From contig DATFLK010000107.1 in NCBI GenBank assembly GCA_035267815.1, positions 1 to 14,979 on the forward strand: 14,979 nucleotides of DNA. Reading direction: 5' to 3'. The translations under genes were made by a program, and so were the position numbers. The DNA comes from DATFLK01 sp035267815. Lineage in GTDB: Bacteria; Pseudomonadota; Zetaproteobacteria; Mariprofundales; Mariprofundaceae. Shown piece by piece: positions 6,004 through 14,744 of this stretch (positions within the stretch are counted from its first letter, which is position 1; each line of letters begins with the position of its first letter). Under the pieces are notes generated by a model. That model was not told the origin of the DNA. It made no database searches and saw nothing but the letters and a program-made list of their open reading frames with translations.

Positions 6004-9000
6004 TCAGTTAGCCTTGCTGTCGTGGCTGAACCACCTTTGCGGCAGCGTGATCATCCTCTCCAGAAGCCCCGGTGTGGCCAGCCCCGCCTCTTCGGGCGTG
6101 ATCTGTTTCACCTTGGCATCGGGCAGCGGTCCGTACACATGATAAACCAGCCGAACTACGCTCCTTCCCGCCCCGCCGAGTATGTCCCGCAGCAACGGAA
6201 TGGCGCCCAGAATGGCATCGAGATTCTGCAGCGGTCGTACCACCGTCATCAGATCGACATGACCGTTATCGAGACGGAGGGTTCCCTGCCCGGCGATATC
6301 CATCGCGGAGGCGCGCATCGCCAGTTTCCTGATATGCGCCACGCCGCCCTCCAGCGAGGCCTCCAGCTGCAGATGTTTGTAGAGCGTACCGGGGCCGGTC
6401 AGGTCCTTCCGGTTGAGTGTCAGGTAATGGAGCAGGTCGGAGAGGCTCGAGGCGGCCAAAAGCTTGCTCATTGTACCGCCCTCGAGGATACGCCCGTCAT
6501 CGGCCCGAAGACGGAGCCGCCCCTGCAGATGGGTCCACCACGGCTGGTCCGGCATCAGTAACCCCTTGCCGGAGATCAATGCATGCACCGTCCCCCCATT
6601 GAACAACTTCGAGGCGTCGAGCCGCTGGATCACCTGACTGAACTCGCCCTCGACGCTGGCGAACCCCTGCCAGTTGAGGCCGCCATGGGGTGCAGGGGAA
6701 ATGGTCGCCGACAGCATCAGCCGCTGCCCCAGCAGTTCGGCGGTCAGCCGCCGAAGATCCACCCTCCCCTTGCCAGGGAGCCGGAAGAAGGCCTGCACAT
6801 CGGAGACATGCAGGCTGGAGGTGTCGAGGCTGTCGGCCTGCAGCACGCCCACACCGTGGCGGCTGGAGGCCAGTTTCACGTCCACCCCCTTGAGCAGCAT
6901 CGCATCCCAGTGAAGCCTGGCAACCTTGGCGCGCAGCACCCATGGCCGCTCCGAGATGGCGGCGGGAATCTTGTCCGGCAGCGCCTGACGATCCATGAAG
7001 CTGGCCTGGGCGTTGACCTCCAGCGGCTGGCGTTTGTCGAGCGGTACCGTGACCTCCACACCGCCCGCAAAGGCAGGGGCCTTGAGCTTGTGGAGGTTCA
7101 GGTAGACCTGTGAAGGCGTGACCGCACCACGCCCCTTCAGGTCGATACCGGCACCCTGCGCCCGTATCGCCTTCATCTTCATCCCGCCGGCGGCCTGATC
7201 TCCGGAAAGGTGCAGCACAAACGGCTCCCCTGCCTGCTTGTTGCCGCCCAACAGGTGCCGCCAGGCCGCATCGCGCAGGTTCACCATCCCCCGCCAGCTA
7301 CCGTCAAACGACAGCTCCCCATGCACCGTCCCCTGCGGGGCATCGAGTGGCAGACGGTACCGGGCCACCACCTTCGGGAAATCGGCGCTGAAGCCGGCCT
7401 TCAGGTGTGCCAACCGCCAAGCATGCCCCCTTCCCTGTTTCAATGCGATATCGAACTGGCCACTGACGATCGGAAAGCGGACATACATGGACTTGACGGC
7501 CAGCCCCTCGGAGACACTCCAGCGCACCTCGCCACCGGACATCTGCACGGGAATGGCACGCCACTCCCCTTTCCACGCATCCGAAGGCACCAGTGTCACG
7601 GCCCCCTGACGCGGTCGATCCTCTTCCGGAAGCCAGTGAAACGAGAAGATGCCAGTGGAGGGGGCACGTTGCAGCTTCAGGTCGGGGATCGAGCCGGTAT
7701 CCAGCCATGACTGCAGTGCGGCGGCATCCACCTCGCCCGTTCCCTGAATATCGAAGGCGACATGGTGCCAGTCATGGATGGTTACGCTGCCCTTCACCTG
7801 CCCGGCATTATGGGGCAGCTGCGCCCGGTCGGCATGCGCCTGCAATCCGTGTTCATCCAGGTTGATCGCACCATCCACATGCCGGAGATGGTCCCCGGAT
7901 GTGCCCAGGGTGATGTCGGCATCGTGAATGCCGGCATGAAGGCGATAGCGTGCCTGCTGCAACCGGGTCACATCGGGCAGGCGACCGAACTGCGGATAAT
8001 TCATCTCCAGCTCGCCACGGATACCGTCGGCACGCCCCGCCTGCATGCCCTGAAGCCACTCCTGCCAAACGCTGCCACCCATCCCCCGAAGCCAGCCCCA
8101 CACCCGGGACATGGCAAGGGCGCCGTCGTCCAGCTTGAGGTGCAGCCTGCCCCCCTGCCAGTCGCCGGAAAGCGCCACCGTATCCTTCCCGTCGTGCCAG
8201 TCGGCATGCTGAATCTCGATCCTTTCGGGCCGAAACGCCTCCCGGGCCATCTCGACGTGCAGGCCGGCCTCGAATGTGTCCACATGGAAGATCGTCTGTC
8301 CCGAACGGTCGGCCAAATGTACGCGATTGTTCGCATGCATCCGGAGGTCGGCCTGCCACTGGCGCGCCTGCTCCCGATGCAGTGTCATTTCGCCACGGGC
8401 CTGGCCATGCACATACCGCCGCATCCGATCCGGCAGCCAGTCGAGGTTCCGGAACGTCATCTCCACCGACGAGGGAGCCATGTCCGCGGCCAGCGAGATG
8501 TTCAACGCAGCCGCCGGGGACTGCGCCTCCAGCGTACGCTTCACACCATCCATCTGCAGACTCAGATGGCGCAGCAGTCCATGCATGCGGCCATAGCGCC
8601 AAGCCAGCTCCACATCCTTCAGGCCGAGCGTGATGGGAGGAAGTGCTAGCTTGGCGAAGGAGATGTCCTCCGGCACCTGAATCGAGACACGCCCCCGGCG
8701 CACCGTGGCCGAAGTGGGCGTGATGCGACCGGCAAGCAGATCCCAAGTGGAGAGCTGTACGGCAAGCTCCGCATCATTCACCTGCAGATGGCCGTCCTCG
8801 CTGGTAAACGAAACATGGTCGACGGTGGCCCATGTATGGCCGGTCCAGTACCACGACAGGTGGCCGAGCCGCACCGCCTTCAGGTGCAGCTGCACCTTGA
8901 GCAGCGCCTCCAGCTCGGGGCGCATCTCGCTCAGTGGCGGAGCATGCCAGTACAGCCATGCCACAAAGACCACAAGGCAGAGCATAAGCAGCAATGCAAT

Positions 9001-9042
9001 GCGGCGGCACGAAGCGAGTACGTTCTTGGTTCTAGCCCACAT
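6004..9042 (-). CDS. YhdP/AsmA-like envelope protein, probable lipid-transfer bridge
   Basis: This 1012-residue protein has an N-terminal membrane anchor at about residues 15-32 after a basic N-region. A very long periplasmic part follows, made of short alternating beta strands. The C-terminal 250 residues, including the GGTMSKLLAASSLSDLL segment, a GQGTLRLDNG strand and a final helical LGGAGRSVVRLVYHVYGPL region, match the AsmA-like C-terminal domain of YhdP/TamB relatives. In E. coli, YhdP, TamB and YdbH are thought to carry phospholipids from the inner to the outer membrane through a hydrophobic groove. YhdP itself is larger (about 1270 residues), so this is a shorter member. It lies 36 bases after mlaC, which fits a role in envelope lipids. 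No good ribosome-binding site precedes the ATG at 9042, so it may be translated weakly or by coupling. The family call is good; YhdP orthology is not certain. Confidence 0.82.
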   Translation of the reverse strand: MWARTKNVLASCRRIALLLMLCLVVFVAWLYWHAPPLSEMRPELEALLKVQLHLKAVRLGHLSWYWTGHTWATVDHVSFTSEDGHLQVNDAELAVQLSTWDLLAGRITPTSATVRRGRVSIQVPEDISFAKLALPPITLGLKDVELAWRYGRMHGLLRHLSLQMDGVKRTLEAQSPAAALNISLAADMAPSSVEMTFRNLDWLPDRMRRYVHGQARGEMTLHREQARQWQADLRMHANNRVHLADRSGQTIFHVDTFEAGLHVEMAREAFRPERIEIQHADWHDGKDTVALSGDWQGGRLHLKLDDGALAMSRVWGWLRGMGGSVWQEWLQGMQAGRADGIRGELEMNYPQFGRLPDVTRLQQARYRLHAGIHDADITLGTSGDHLRHVDGAINLDEHGLQAHADRAQLPHNAGQVKGSVTIHDWHHVAFDIQGTGEVDAAALQSWLDTGSIPDLKLQRAPSTGIFSFHWLPEEDRPRQGAVTLVPSDAWKGEWRAIPVQMSGGEVRWSVSEGLAVKSMYVRFPIVSGQFDIALKQGRGHAWRLAHLKAGFSADFPKVVARYRLPLDAPQGTVHGELSFDGSWRGMVNLRDAAWRHLLGGNKQAGEPFVLHLSGDQAAGGMKMKAIRAQGAGIDLKGRGAVTPSQVYLNLHKLKAPAFAGGVEVTVPLDKRQPLEVNAQASFMDRQALPDKIPAAISERPWVLRAKVARLHWDAMLLKGVDVKLASSRHGVGVLQADSLDTSSLHVSDVQAFFRLPGKGRVDLRRLTAELLGQRLMLSATISPAPHGGLNWQGFASVEGEFSQVIQRLDASKLFNGGTVHALISGKGLLMPDQPWWTHLQGRLRLRADDGRILEGGTMSKLLAASSLSDLLHYLTLNRKDLTGPGTLYKHLQLEASLEGGVAHIRKLAMRASAMDIAGQGTLRLDNGHVDLMTVVRPLQNLDAILGAIPLLRDILGGAGRSVVRLVYHVYGPLPDAKVKQITPEEAGLATPGLLERMITLPQRWFSHDSKAN

Positions 9043-9078
9043 GATAGCGACAACGCATACGGGGCGGCAGCAAACCCC

Positions 9079-9693
9079 TTATCCCTTCTGGTTCTGATCC
9101 TGCTTTCTGAGATTCTGGACACGTTCCTTCAGGCTGCCCATCAACCCGTTGAAGCCCTTTTTGTCGACAATGCCGGCAAAATCGGTGCGGAAGGTACTGA
9201 CCAGACTGATGCCCTCGATCTTGATGTCGTAGACAAACCACCCCTCGTCGGCATGGTGCAGGTAGTAGCGGACAGGCGTCTTCTTGTCCGCATCGATCAC
9301 CTCCGAATCGACCGCCGCGCGCGCGCCCCGGACCAGCACATGACCGTACTTGATGGTCTGGTTGTGATACTCCGACAAGCGGTTGCCGTAGGAGCGCTCC
9401 AGCAGTTCGCGGAACACCTCTACGAACTCGCTGCGCTGCTGATCGTCCAGATCGCGCCAAGGGCGGCCAAGCGAGCGTTTGGCCATTTCACGAAAATCGA
9501 AATACCCCTCGACCGCCTTGCGGATGGCCTCCCTGTCTTCAGATGTCAGCTTGTCGGGGTGCTCCCGTGCCTTAAGCACCTGCACGACGCCGTTCACGGC
9601 CTTCTCCACTATCTGCTTCGGGCCATCCTCGGCCTGCGCCGTCATCGGCAGTACTGCCATCAGCACCATGGCAAAAAGAACTTTCCTCATCAT
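9079..9693 (-). CDS. mlaC: MlaC, periplasmic phospholipid-binding protein
   Basis: MlaC carries phospholipids across the periplasm between the MlaA-porin complex at the outer membrane and MlaFEDB at the inner membrane. I start it at the ATG at 9693, not at the in-frame ATG at 9756. A strong AAGGAG lies 6 bases upstream of 9693, and the protein then begins with a classical signal peptide (basic Arg3-Lys4, hydrophobic core, Ala-Gln-Ala at 19-21). The resulting 204 residues match the family length (E. coli 211). Family features include YFDFREMAKRSLGRPWRDL in the first half and the VYDIKIEGISLVSTFR strand and helix in the second half. It lies 101 bases after mlaD; that gap has no gene and no clear terminator. 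Downstream comes the YhdP-like gene instead of mlaB. Confidence 0.94.
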   Translation of the reverse strand: MMRKVLFAMVLMAVLPMTAQAEDGPKQIVEKAVNGVVQVLKAREHPDKLTSEDREAIRKAVEGYFDFREMAKRSLGRPWRDLDDQQRSEFVEVFRELLERSYGNRLSEYHNQTIKYGHVLVRGARAAVDSEVIDADKKTPVRYYLHHADEGWFVYDIKIEGISLVSTFRTDFAGIVDKKGFNGLMGSLKERVQNLRKQDQNQKG

Positions 9694-9794
9694 GAATCGC
9701 TCCTTCATATCGTCATATAGATGATAACCGATGAAAGGGGTCGGGGCATGGCGCAATCATTCCCCCGCCGGCGCAACACAGCCTGCCGTTCGGT

Positions 9795-10250
9795 TCAGGG
9801 CTTCGAGCCGGAGAAGACGTATTTGGCCACCAGATCCTCGAGATTGATGGCGGATTCGGTCTCTATAATCTCATCGCCGTTCTTGAGGTATGTATCGTCC
9901 GCCCCCTGGGAGATACGGAGATAGCGATCGCCGATGATCCCCTTGGTGCGAACCGAGACAATCGCATCGTCGCTAACCTTCACATCGTTGTTGATACGCA
10001 GCGTCACCAGCGCCTGGTCGCTCTTGCTCAGCCGCAGCTTCTCGACACGCCCGACCGAGACACCGGCGATCATGACATCGGCACCCGGGCGAACCCCGCC
10101 GACATTCGAAAATCGCGCGGTCAGCTCATAGCCGGTCGCACCGAGCCCGCCGACCTCGCCAAGCTTGAGCGCCATATAGCCCATGCTGACAATCCCGATA
10201 AACACGAAGATGCCGACAATCACCTCAATACGCCTGTACTCGCCCATCAT
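9795..10250 (-). CDS. mlaD: MlaD, MCE-domain lipid-transport subunit
   Basis: MlaD forms a hexameric MCE ring on the periplasmic face of the inner membrane through which phospholipids pass between MlaE and MlaC. The 151-residue product has one N-terminal transmembrane helix (about 9-28) and an MCE domain at about 38-117. The domain shows GGVRPGADVMIAGVSVGRV (51-69) and the conserved TKGIIGDRYLRIS (102-114). The C-terminal segment with TESAINLEDLVAKYVF (131-146) is also typical, and it forms the central pore helix in E. coli. The size fits the single-MCE type (E. coli 183; this one has a shorter tail). AGGAG lies 7 bases before the ATG at 10250. It begins 7 bases after the mlaE stop, so the two are co-transcribed. 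Confidence 0.95.
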   Translation of the reverse strand: MMGEYRRIEVIVGIFVFIGIVSMGYMALKLGEVGGLGATGYELTARFSNVGGVRPGADVMIAGVSVGRVEKLRLSKSDQALVTLRINNDVKVSDDAIVSVRTKGIIGDRYLRISQGADDTYLKNGDEIIETESAINLEDLVAKYVFSGSKP

Positions 10251-10257
10251 CCATCTC

Positions 10258-11037
10258 CTATAAAAAGACTGACGTCAATATATAATCAAGCGCCAAGATC
10301 GCCACCGACGTCACCACCACCGCCTGGGTCGTGGCCCGCCCCACGCCCTCCGTAGTCGGCGTCGCCCGATAACCGATATAGGTACAAATCACCCCGATCA
10401 GAAAACCGAAACCGACCGCCTTGATCCAGCCAGCGTTGATATCGTGCGTGGTCACCTTGGCCTGCATCTCGGCCACGAAAGAGCCCGAATTGACATGCAA
10501 CAGATCCACGCCGACCAGATAACCGGCCGCGATGCCGATCAGATCGAAAATAGCCACCAGCAGCGGCAGCACCAGGGTCGCAGCGATGATCCGCGGCATG
10601 ATAATCCGGGCCTGCGGATTGACCGCCATCATCTCCAGCGCATCCACCTGTTCGGTCACCCGCATGATCCCGATCTCGGCCGTGATCGAGGAACCGGCCC
10701 GGGCCGTCAGCATCAGCGCCCCCAGCACCGGCCCGAGTTCGCGAATGATGGCCAGTGCCACCGCCGAACCAAGCAGCGACTCCGAACCAAACTTGGAGAG
10801 GGTATAGTAGCCTTGGAGCGACAGCACCATGCCGGTGAAGGCACCCGTAATCAGGATGATCACCAGCGAGTTCACCCCCACATTGAACATCTGGATCACC
10901 AGATGGCGCCCCTGCCACGGCGGTGCCACCAGCAGCTTCAGCGAGGAGGCGCTCAGTACCGCAGTATCACCCAGACGCCCGAGCAACCCCAGAAAGGTCC
11001 GCCCCAGCATACCGAAAAAACCGTTCACCCTGCCCAC
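10258..11037 (-). CDS. mlaE: MlaE, lipid ABC transporter permease
   Basis: MlaE is the membrane subunit of the MlaFEDB phospholipid transporter. The protein has 259 residues (E. coli 260), with an N-terminal interface helix and about five to six membrane segments. The most conserved part is present in full: ITGAFTGMVLSLQGYYTLSKF, then AIIRELGPVLGALMLTARAGSSITAEIG and the coupling region MRVTEQVDALEMMAVNP. This domain was once called DUF140. The start codon is GTG at 11037-11035, sharing one base with the TAG stop of mlaF (TAGTG), with a GAGG sequence 8 bases upstream. The overlap means that its translation is likely tied to that of mlaF. Confidence 0.96.
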   Translation of the reverse strand: MGRVNGFFGMLGRTFLGLLGRLGDTAVLSASSLKLLVAPPWQGRHLVIQMFNVGVNSLVIILITGAFTGMVLSLQGYYTLSKFGSESLLGSAVALAIIRELGPVLGALMLTARAGSSITAEIGIMRVTEQVDALEMMAVNPQARIIMPRIIAATLVLPLLVAIFDLIGIAAGYLVGVDLLHVNSGSFVAEMQAKVTTHDINAGWIKAVGFGFLIGVICTYIGYRATPTTEGVGRATTQAVVVTSVAILALDYILTSVFL

Positions 11038-11843
11038 TACTTCAACCTCACCGTGCCAGGCTTATGCAGCAAATCATCGATATAGGAGGTTTGACTCCGG
11101 GAGAAGGGAATCGGCCCGTCGGGACTCCCCTCGATGAACTGCCGCACACGCTCATCATCGCTGTTGCGAATCTCCTCGGCCGTGCCCTCGGCGATGATCT
11201 CGCCCTGCCACAACAACACCACATGGTCGGCAATAGAGAGCCCGGCCTTGACGTCGTGGGTCACCACCACCGAGGTCATATGCGCCCGTTTCGTCGTGTC
11301 GCCGATCAGCGTGGTGATCACCCCGGCCGAGATGGGATCCAGCCCGGAGGTCGGCTCGTCGAAGAAGACGATTCTCGGATCCATCGCCAGCGCCCGTGCC
11401 AGCGCCACGCGCTTGGCCATACCGCCGGAGAGCTCTGAAGGCATCAGATGCTCCATACCACGAAGACCGACCTGCTCGAGCTTCATGGTGACCACGGTGC
11501 GGATCACATCTTCGTCCAAATCCGTATGCTCATGCAGCGTGAAGGCCACGTTATCGTACACATTCAGCGAATTGAGCAGCGCCGAATACTGGAACACCAT
11601 GCCCATACACTCGCGCAGCTCGTAGAGGCGACGACGCGAGATGGCGGAGAGGTCCTCATCCTGAAACCAGATATGGCCGGAGGTGGGCTGATCCAGGCCG
11701 GCAATCAGCCGAAGCAGCGTGGTCTTACCCGAGCCGGAGCCCCCCATAATTACCGTCGTCTGGTGTTCACGGATATGCATATCAATATGCGACAGTGCAC
11801 TCATCGAACCGAACACCTTCCCTATGTCTTCACAGCGAATCAC
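11037..11843 (-). CDS. mlaF: MlaF, lipid ABC transporter ATP-binding subunit
   Basis: MlaF powers the MlaFEDB phospholipid transporter at the cytoplasmic face. I chose the GTG at 11843: it gives 268 residues, the family length (E. coli 269), begins at the first conserved strand (IRCEDIGKVFG), and is preceded by a purine-rich stretch. A longer in-frame extension to 11930 adds 29 residues that look non-coding. Numbered from the GTG, all motifs are intact: Walker A GGSGSGKT (34-41), Q-loop Gln85, signature LSGGM (138-142; the Met in place of Gln is typical for MlaF), Walker B IVFFDEP (158-164) with Glu163, and H-loop His196. It is the first gene of the minus-strand series; its leader faces glnE across about 125 bases. 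The full set of motifs contrasts with the degenerate ATPase at 3903-4556. Confidence 0.95.
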   Translation of the reverse strand: MIRCEDIGKVFGSMSALSHIDMHIREHQTTVIMGGSGSGKTTLLRLIAGLDQPTSGHIWFQDEDLSAISRRRLYELRECMGMVFQYSALLNSLNVYDNVAFTLHEHTDLDEDVIRTVVTMKLEQVGLRGMEHLMPSELSGGMAKRVALARALAMDPRIVFFDEPTSGLDPISAGVITTLIGDTTKRAHMTSVVVTHDVKAGLSIADHVVLLWQGEIIAEGTAEEIRNSDDERVRQFIEGSPDGPIPFSRSQTSYIDDLLHKPGTVRLK

Positions 11844-11968
11844 GGTCTTCTCTCTTACCTCGCATGATGGTCTGTCGCGAGTCAGGCTAGCGGATCGTAC
11901 CGGCGCAGCAAGTGATCTGTGCGTTCGCATACTGCCTTTTCACCGCACTCGCGTTAGCGTAGGCACCC
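11844..11968. other. Divergent intergenic region, mlaF / glnE
   Basis: These 125 bases separate the two outward-reading transcription units, so promoters for both mlaF and glnE must lie here or close by. I see no pair of -35/-10 hexamers that stands out on either strand; the best hints are CATACT at 11928-11933 (plus) and TTGCTG 16 bases before TAGCCT (minus). No strong palindrome or operator is apparent. Confidence 0.4.
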
Positions 11969-14743
11969 ATGTCCGACCCACTGATCTCCCGCTGCATTAA
12001 CGCGGCACCCCAGCATGAAGCGGATATCCGGCGGCTGTTTGACATCTCGCCATGGTTCGCCGAGGTCATGCGGGATGCCAATCCGGACGAGATCGAGACA
12101 CTGTTCAGCGCGAAAGAGCCACTCCCCCTGCCACCGATACGGTGGCATCACGCCGACGAGCCACCGGACATCAACCGTGACATGCGCTGGCTGCGGCACC
12201 GAAAACGCCTTGCGCTTCGCCATATCCTGTGGTGGGAGCTGGGCCTCGGAAGGGATGTCATGATCTCCGCCACGGCCCTCTCGAAGCTGGCGGAACAGTT
12301 AACCGACATTGCACTGGAGATGGCCATACGGCAGCTCGAGCCACGCTTCGGTCGAATTCCGGACGGCCGCTTCTGCGTGATCGGCCTGGGCAAACTGGGC
12401 GGCACGGAGCTAAATCTCGGCTCCGATATCGACCTGCTGTTCGTCTGGCAATCGGAGACGAAACAGAGCGACGGCCGCAAACCGATCGACACCGCCCACT
12501 ATTTCCAGCGCCTGGCCCGCATGCTGATCCGTCTGCTCGACGAGATCACCGATCGCGGCCGGGTATGGCCGGTCGACATGCGCCTACGCCCCGGCGGCGA
12601 TGCGGCACCGATATGCCTGAGCTTCGATGCCACGCTGCAGCACTACCAAAACTACGGCCAGACATGGGAGCGGGCGATGCTGATCAAGGCCAGAGCAGTG
12701 GCCGGCGATGCCGGGCTCGGAGAAAGCTTGATCGGGGAGATCGCGCCCTTTGTCTATCGCCGCTATCTCGATTACACCACCGTCCACGCCCTGACAGACA
12801 TGAAGCGGCGCATCGACATCCAGGCCGGCGAGCGGGGCATCGGTGAAGGCTTCGACGTCAAACGCGGTCTCGGCGGCATCCGGGAGATCGAGTTCTATAT
12901 CCAGTCCCTGCAACTGCTGCACGGCGGACGCAACACAGCATTGAGACCCTGTGGAACCCTACGGGCCATCGCCGCCCTTCAGCAGGCCGGCGTGCTGGAA
13001 CAGGAGGATGCCGCCCTACTGGGGGATGCCTACCGCTTCTGGCGCCGTATCGAACACGCACTGCAGGGGCGGCGGGGCGAGCAGACCCACCGGTTGCCGC
13101 AGGACTATGCCTCCTACCTTGCCATGGCGCTGGACAATCCCGACATCGACAATGCCATGCGGCAACAGGCCGACCTAGTGCACGACTACTTCCGGCGGCA
13201 GTTCCCCGAACAGGAGGATCCACGCCGACGTTCGTGGCTGGAGATGCCGGAGGAGGAGTGGGAAGAGCTGCTTCAGTATCGAAGCAGGACGGAACGGCGG
13301 CGCATATCTCTTGCCCTGCAGGCTTTCCAGGAACTTCGCCACACCGGCCTGCTGCCGGAGCGCTGCAATGCCGCCATCGACCGCCTGGTCGATCGCGCTA
13401 TGCAGGCATGGCAGGGCGACGCCAACCAGGTGCAGGCCATCGAGTTCCTGCTGAAGCTGCTGCAGCAGATCGCCGGACGCGCCACCTGGATCGATCTTCT
13501 TGACAGCAACCCGGGGGTCCGGAAGTGGCTGTTCGACACGCTGGCGGCCAGCCGCTATATCGCCGAGCACGTGGCCCACGACCCCTCCTGGCTGGAGTGG
13601 CCGCTGGAACCCGAGCGCGGCGAGGCGCGCCTGGAGATGATTCATGCGCAGCTGCGCGACATGCGTTCCGACACCGAAGAGACGGAGGCCTATCTGGCCG
13701 ACCTCGGCCGATTTGTCGACCAGTCGCGTCTGACCGCAGCGATGTCCATCGTGGCGGACGAAGCCAATCCGCTGACCATCGGCGACTGGCTTGCCGACAC
13801 GGCCGATCTCGCCACCCGGGCGGTACTCGACCTCTGCCTGAGACAGTTCGGCCTGCCGGATAATTTCCCGCTGGTCTGTATGGCGCTGGGCAAACACGGC
13901 AGCCGGGAGATGGGGCTGGTCTCCGATCTCGATATGGTTTTCGTTCTAGTGCACGACGATCCGTCCGCCGCCGGCCCGAGGGGCAAGAGCATTCGGGAGT
14001 GGTCACAGCGGCTCGGCCGTCGGATCATCCAGAACCTGACCACACAGCCGCCCTTCGGCGCCGGCTACGAACTCGATTCCCGACTGCGCCCCTCCGGCCA
14101 GTCCGGTGTCCTGGTGACCTCCCTGAACGCCTTTCGCGAATACCAGATGCAGGAAGCGCATAGCTGGGAGCACCAGGCTCTCTGCCGGGCACGCATCGCA
14201 GCCGGCTCGTCTGACGCCGCCGGCGCCGTCATGCAGGTCGTCAATCAGGTGCTGACCCAGCCAAGAGATGCCTCCCTACTGGCGACCGACATGCGGAAGA
14301 TGCGCCGCAAGATGGAGACCCATCTGGCCAGCCGTGATCCCGGCATGATCAACCTAAAACAGGATCCCGGAGGCCTTGTCGACATCGAGTTCCTGGCTCA
14401 GTATAGCCGCCTTGTCTGGGGCGGAGATCGTACGGGCACCGTCGACACCCTCCGGACACTGCCGGACGCCGCACCCGCGGCATGGAGATCGTCGGCTACA
14501 GAGCTGGCCGACACCTATCTCGACTACCGGCAGATGGAGAATGCCCTGCGCGTGCAGCTGTGGTCATCGGTCGGTAGTCTGCCCGCCAGTGACAGCGATC
14601 CCGAATGGGAGACCCTGCGCCGGCATACATCGGTTCGCGATGTGGCCTCACTGCAGACACGCATGCGCCGTGTACGCCATTTGTTCAACCGCCTGCTTCC
14701 GGACACGCACGGAGCGGCCGACGACGAAAAGGAGACAACCTGA
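11969..14743 (+). CDS. glnE: Bifunctional glutamine synthetase adenylyltransferase/adenylyl-removing enzyme
   Basis: GlnE controls glutamine synthetase activity by adding or removing AMP, according to the PII protein and glutamine. The 924-residue protein (E. coli 946) has two nucleotidyltransferase domains joined by a helical region. The N-terminal, AMP-removing domain has GLGKLGGTELNLGSDIDLLF (139-158) with metal-binding Asp153 and Asp155. The C-terminal, AMP-adding domain has the matching ALGKHGSREMGLVSDLDMVF (639-658) with Asp653 and Asp655. Both active sites are complete, so the enzyme should be bifunctional. Each is followed by its conserved RLRP segment and a helical GlnD PII-uridylyltransferase-like domain. 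The ATG at 11969 has only a weak purine stretch upstream. It lies one base before ilvE, an arrangement also seen in Pseudomonas. glnA and glnB are not in the window. Confidence 0.97.
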   Translation: MSDPLISRCINAAPQHEADIRRLFDISPWFAEVMRDANPDEIETLFSAKEPLPLPPIRWHHADEPPDINRDMRWLRHRKRLALRHILWWELGLGRDVMISATALSKLAEQLTDIALEMAIRQLEPRFGRIPDGRFCVIGLGKLGGTELNLGSDIDLLFVWQSETKQSDGRKPIDTAHYFQRLARMLIRLLDEITDRGRVWPVDMRLRPGGDAAPICLSFDATLQHYQNYGQTWERAMLIKARAVAGDAGLGESLIGEIAPFVYRRYLDYTTVHALTDMKRRIDIQAGERGIGEGFDVKRGLGGIREIEFYIQSLQLLHGGRNTALRPCGTLRAIAALQQAGVLEQEDAALLGDAYRFWRRIEHALQGRRGEQTHRLPQDYASYLAMALDNPDIDNAMRQQADLVHDYFRRQFPEQEDPRRRSWLEMPEEEWEELLQYRSRTERRRISLALQAFQELRHTGLLPERCNAAIDRLVDRAMQAWQGDANQVQAIEFLLKLLQQIAGRATWIDLLDSNPGVRKWLFDTLAASRYIAEHVAHDPSWLEWPLEPERGEARLEMIHAQLRDMRSDTEETEAYLADLGRFVDQSRLTAAMSIVADEANPLTIGDWLADTADLATRAVLDLCLRQFGLPDNFPLVCMALGKHGSREMGLVSDLDMVFVLVHDDPSAAGPRGKSIREWSQRLGRRIIQNLTTQPPFGAGYELDSRLRPSGQSGVLVTSLNAFREYQMQEAHSWEHQALCRARIAAGSSDAAGAVMQVVNQVLTQPRDASLLATDMRKMRRKMETHLASRDPGMINLKQDPGGLVDIEFLAQYSRLVWGGDRTGTVDTLRTLPDAAPAAWRSSATELADTYLDYRQMENALRVQLWSSVGSLPASDSDPEWETLRRHTSVRDVASLQTRMRRVRHLFNRLLPDTHGAADDEKETT

Positions 14744-14744
14744 C

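Noticed and set aside
5500..6561. A 353-residue plus-strand open frame
   Set aside because: Antisense to dnaQ and the end of the YhdP-like gene; no motif, signal peptide or ribosome site.
7762..8746. Overlapping long open frames on both strands (295 and 297 residues)
   Set aside because: Both lie inside the YhdP-like gene in other frames; composition is typical of GC-rich shadow frames.
8788..9720. A 310-residue plus-strand open frame
   Set aside because: Antisense to mlaC and the start of the YhdP-like gene, whose signals and family matches explain the DNA.
9694..9794. Regulatory element in the mlaD-mlaC gap
   Set aside because: Only a short direct repeat (TTGCGCC twice) is visible; no clear hairpin, promoter or small gene.
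11844..11930. A longer MlaF starting at 11930
   Set aside because: The extra 29 residues are Arg/Ser-rich and unlike the family; the GTG at 11843 gives the normal length.
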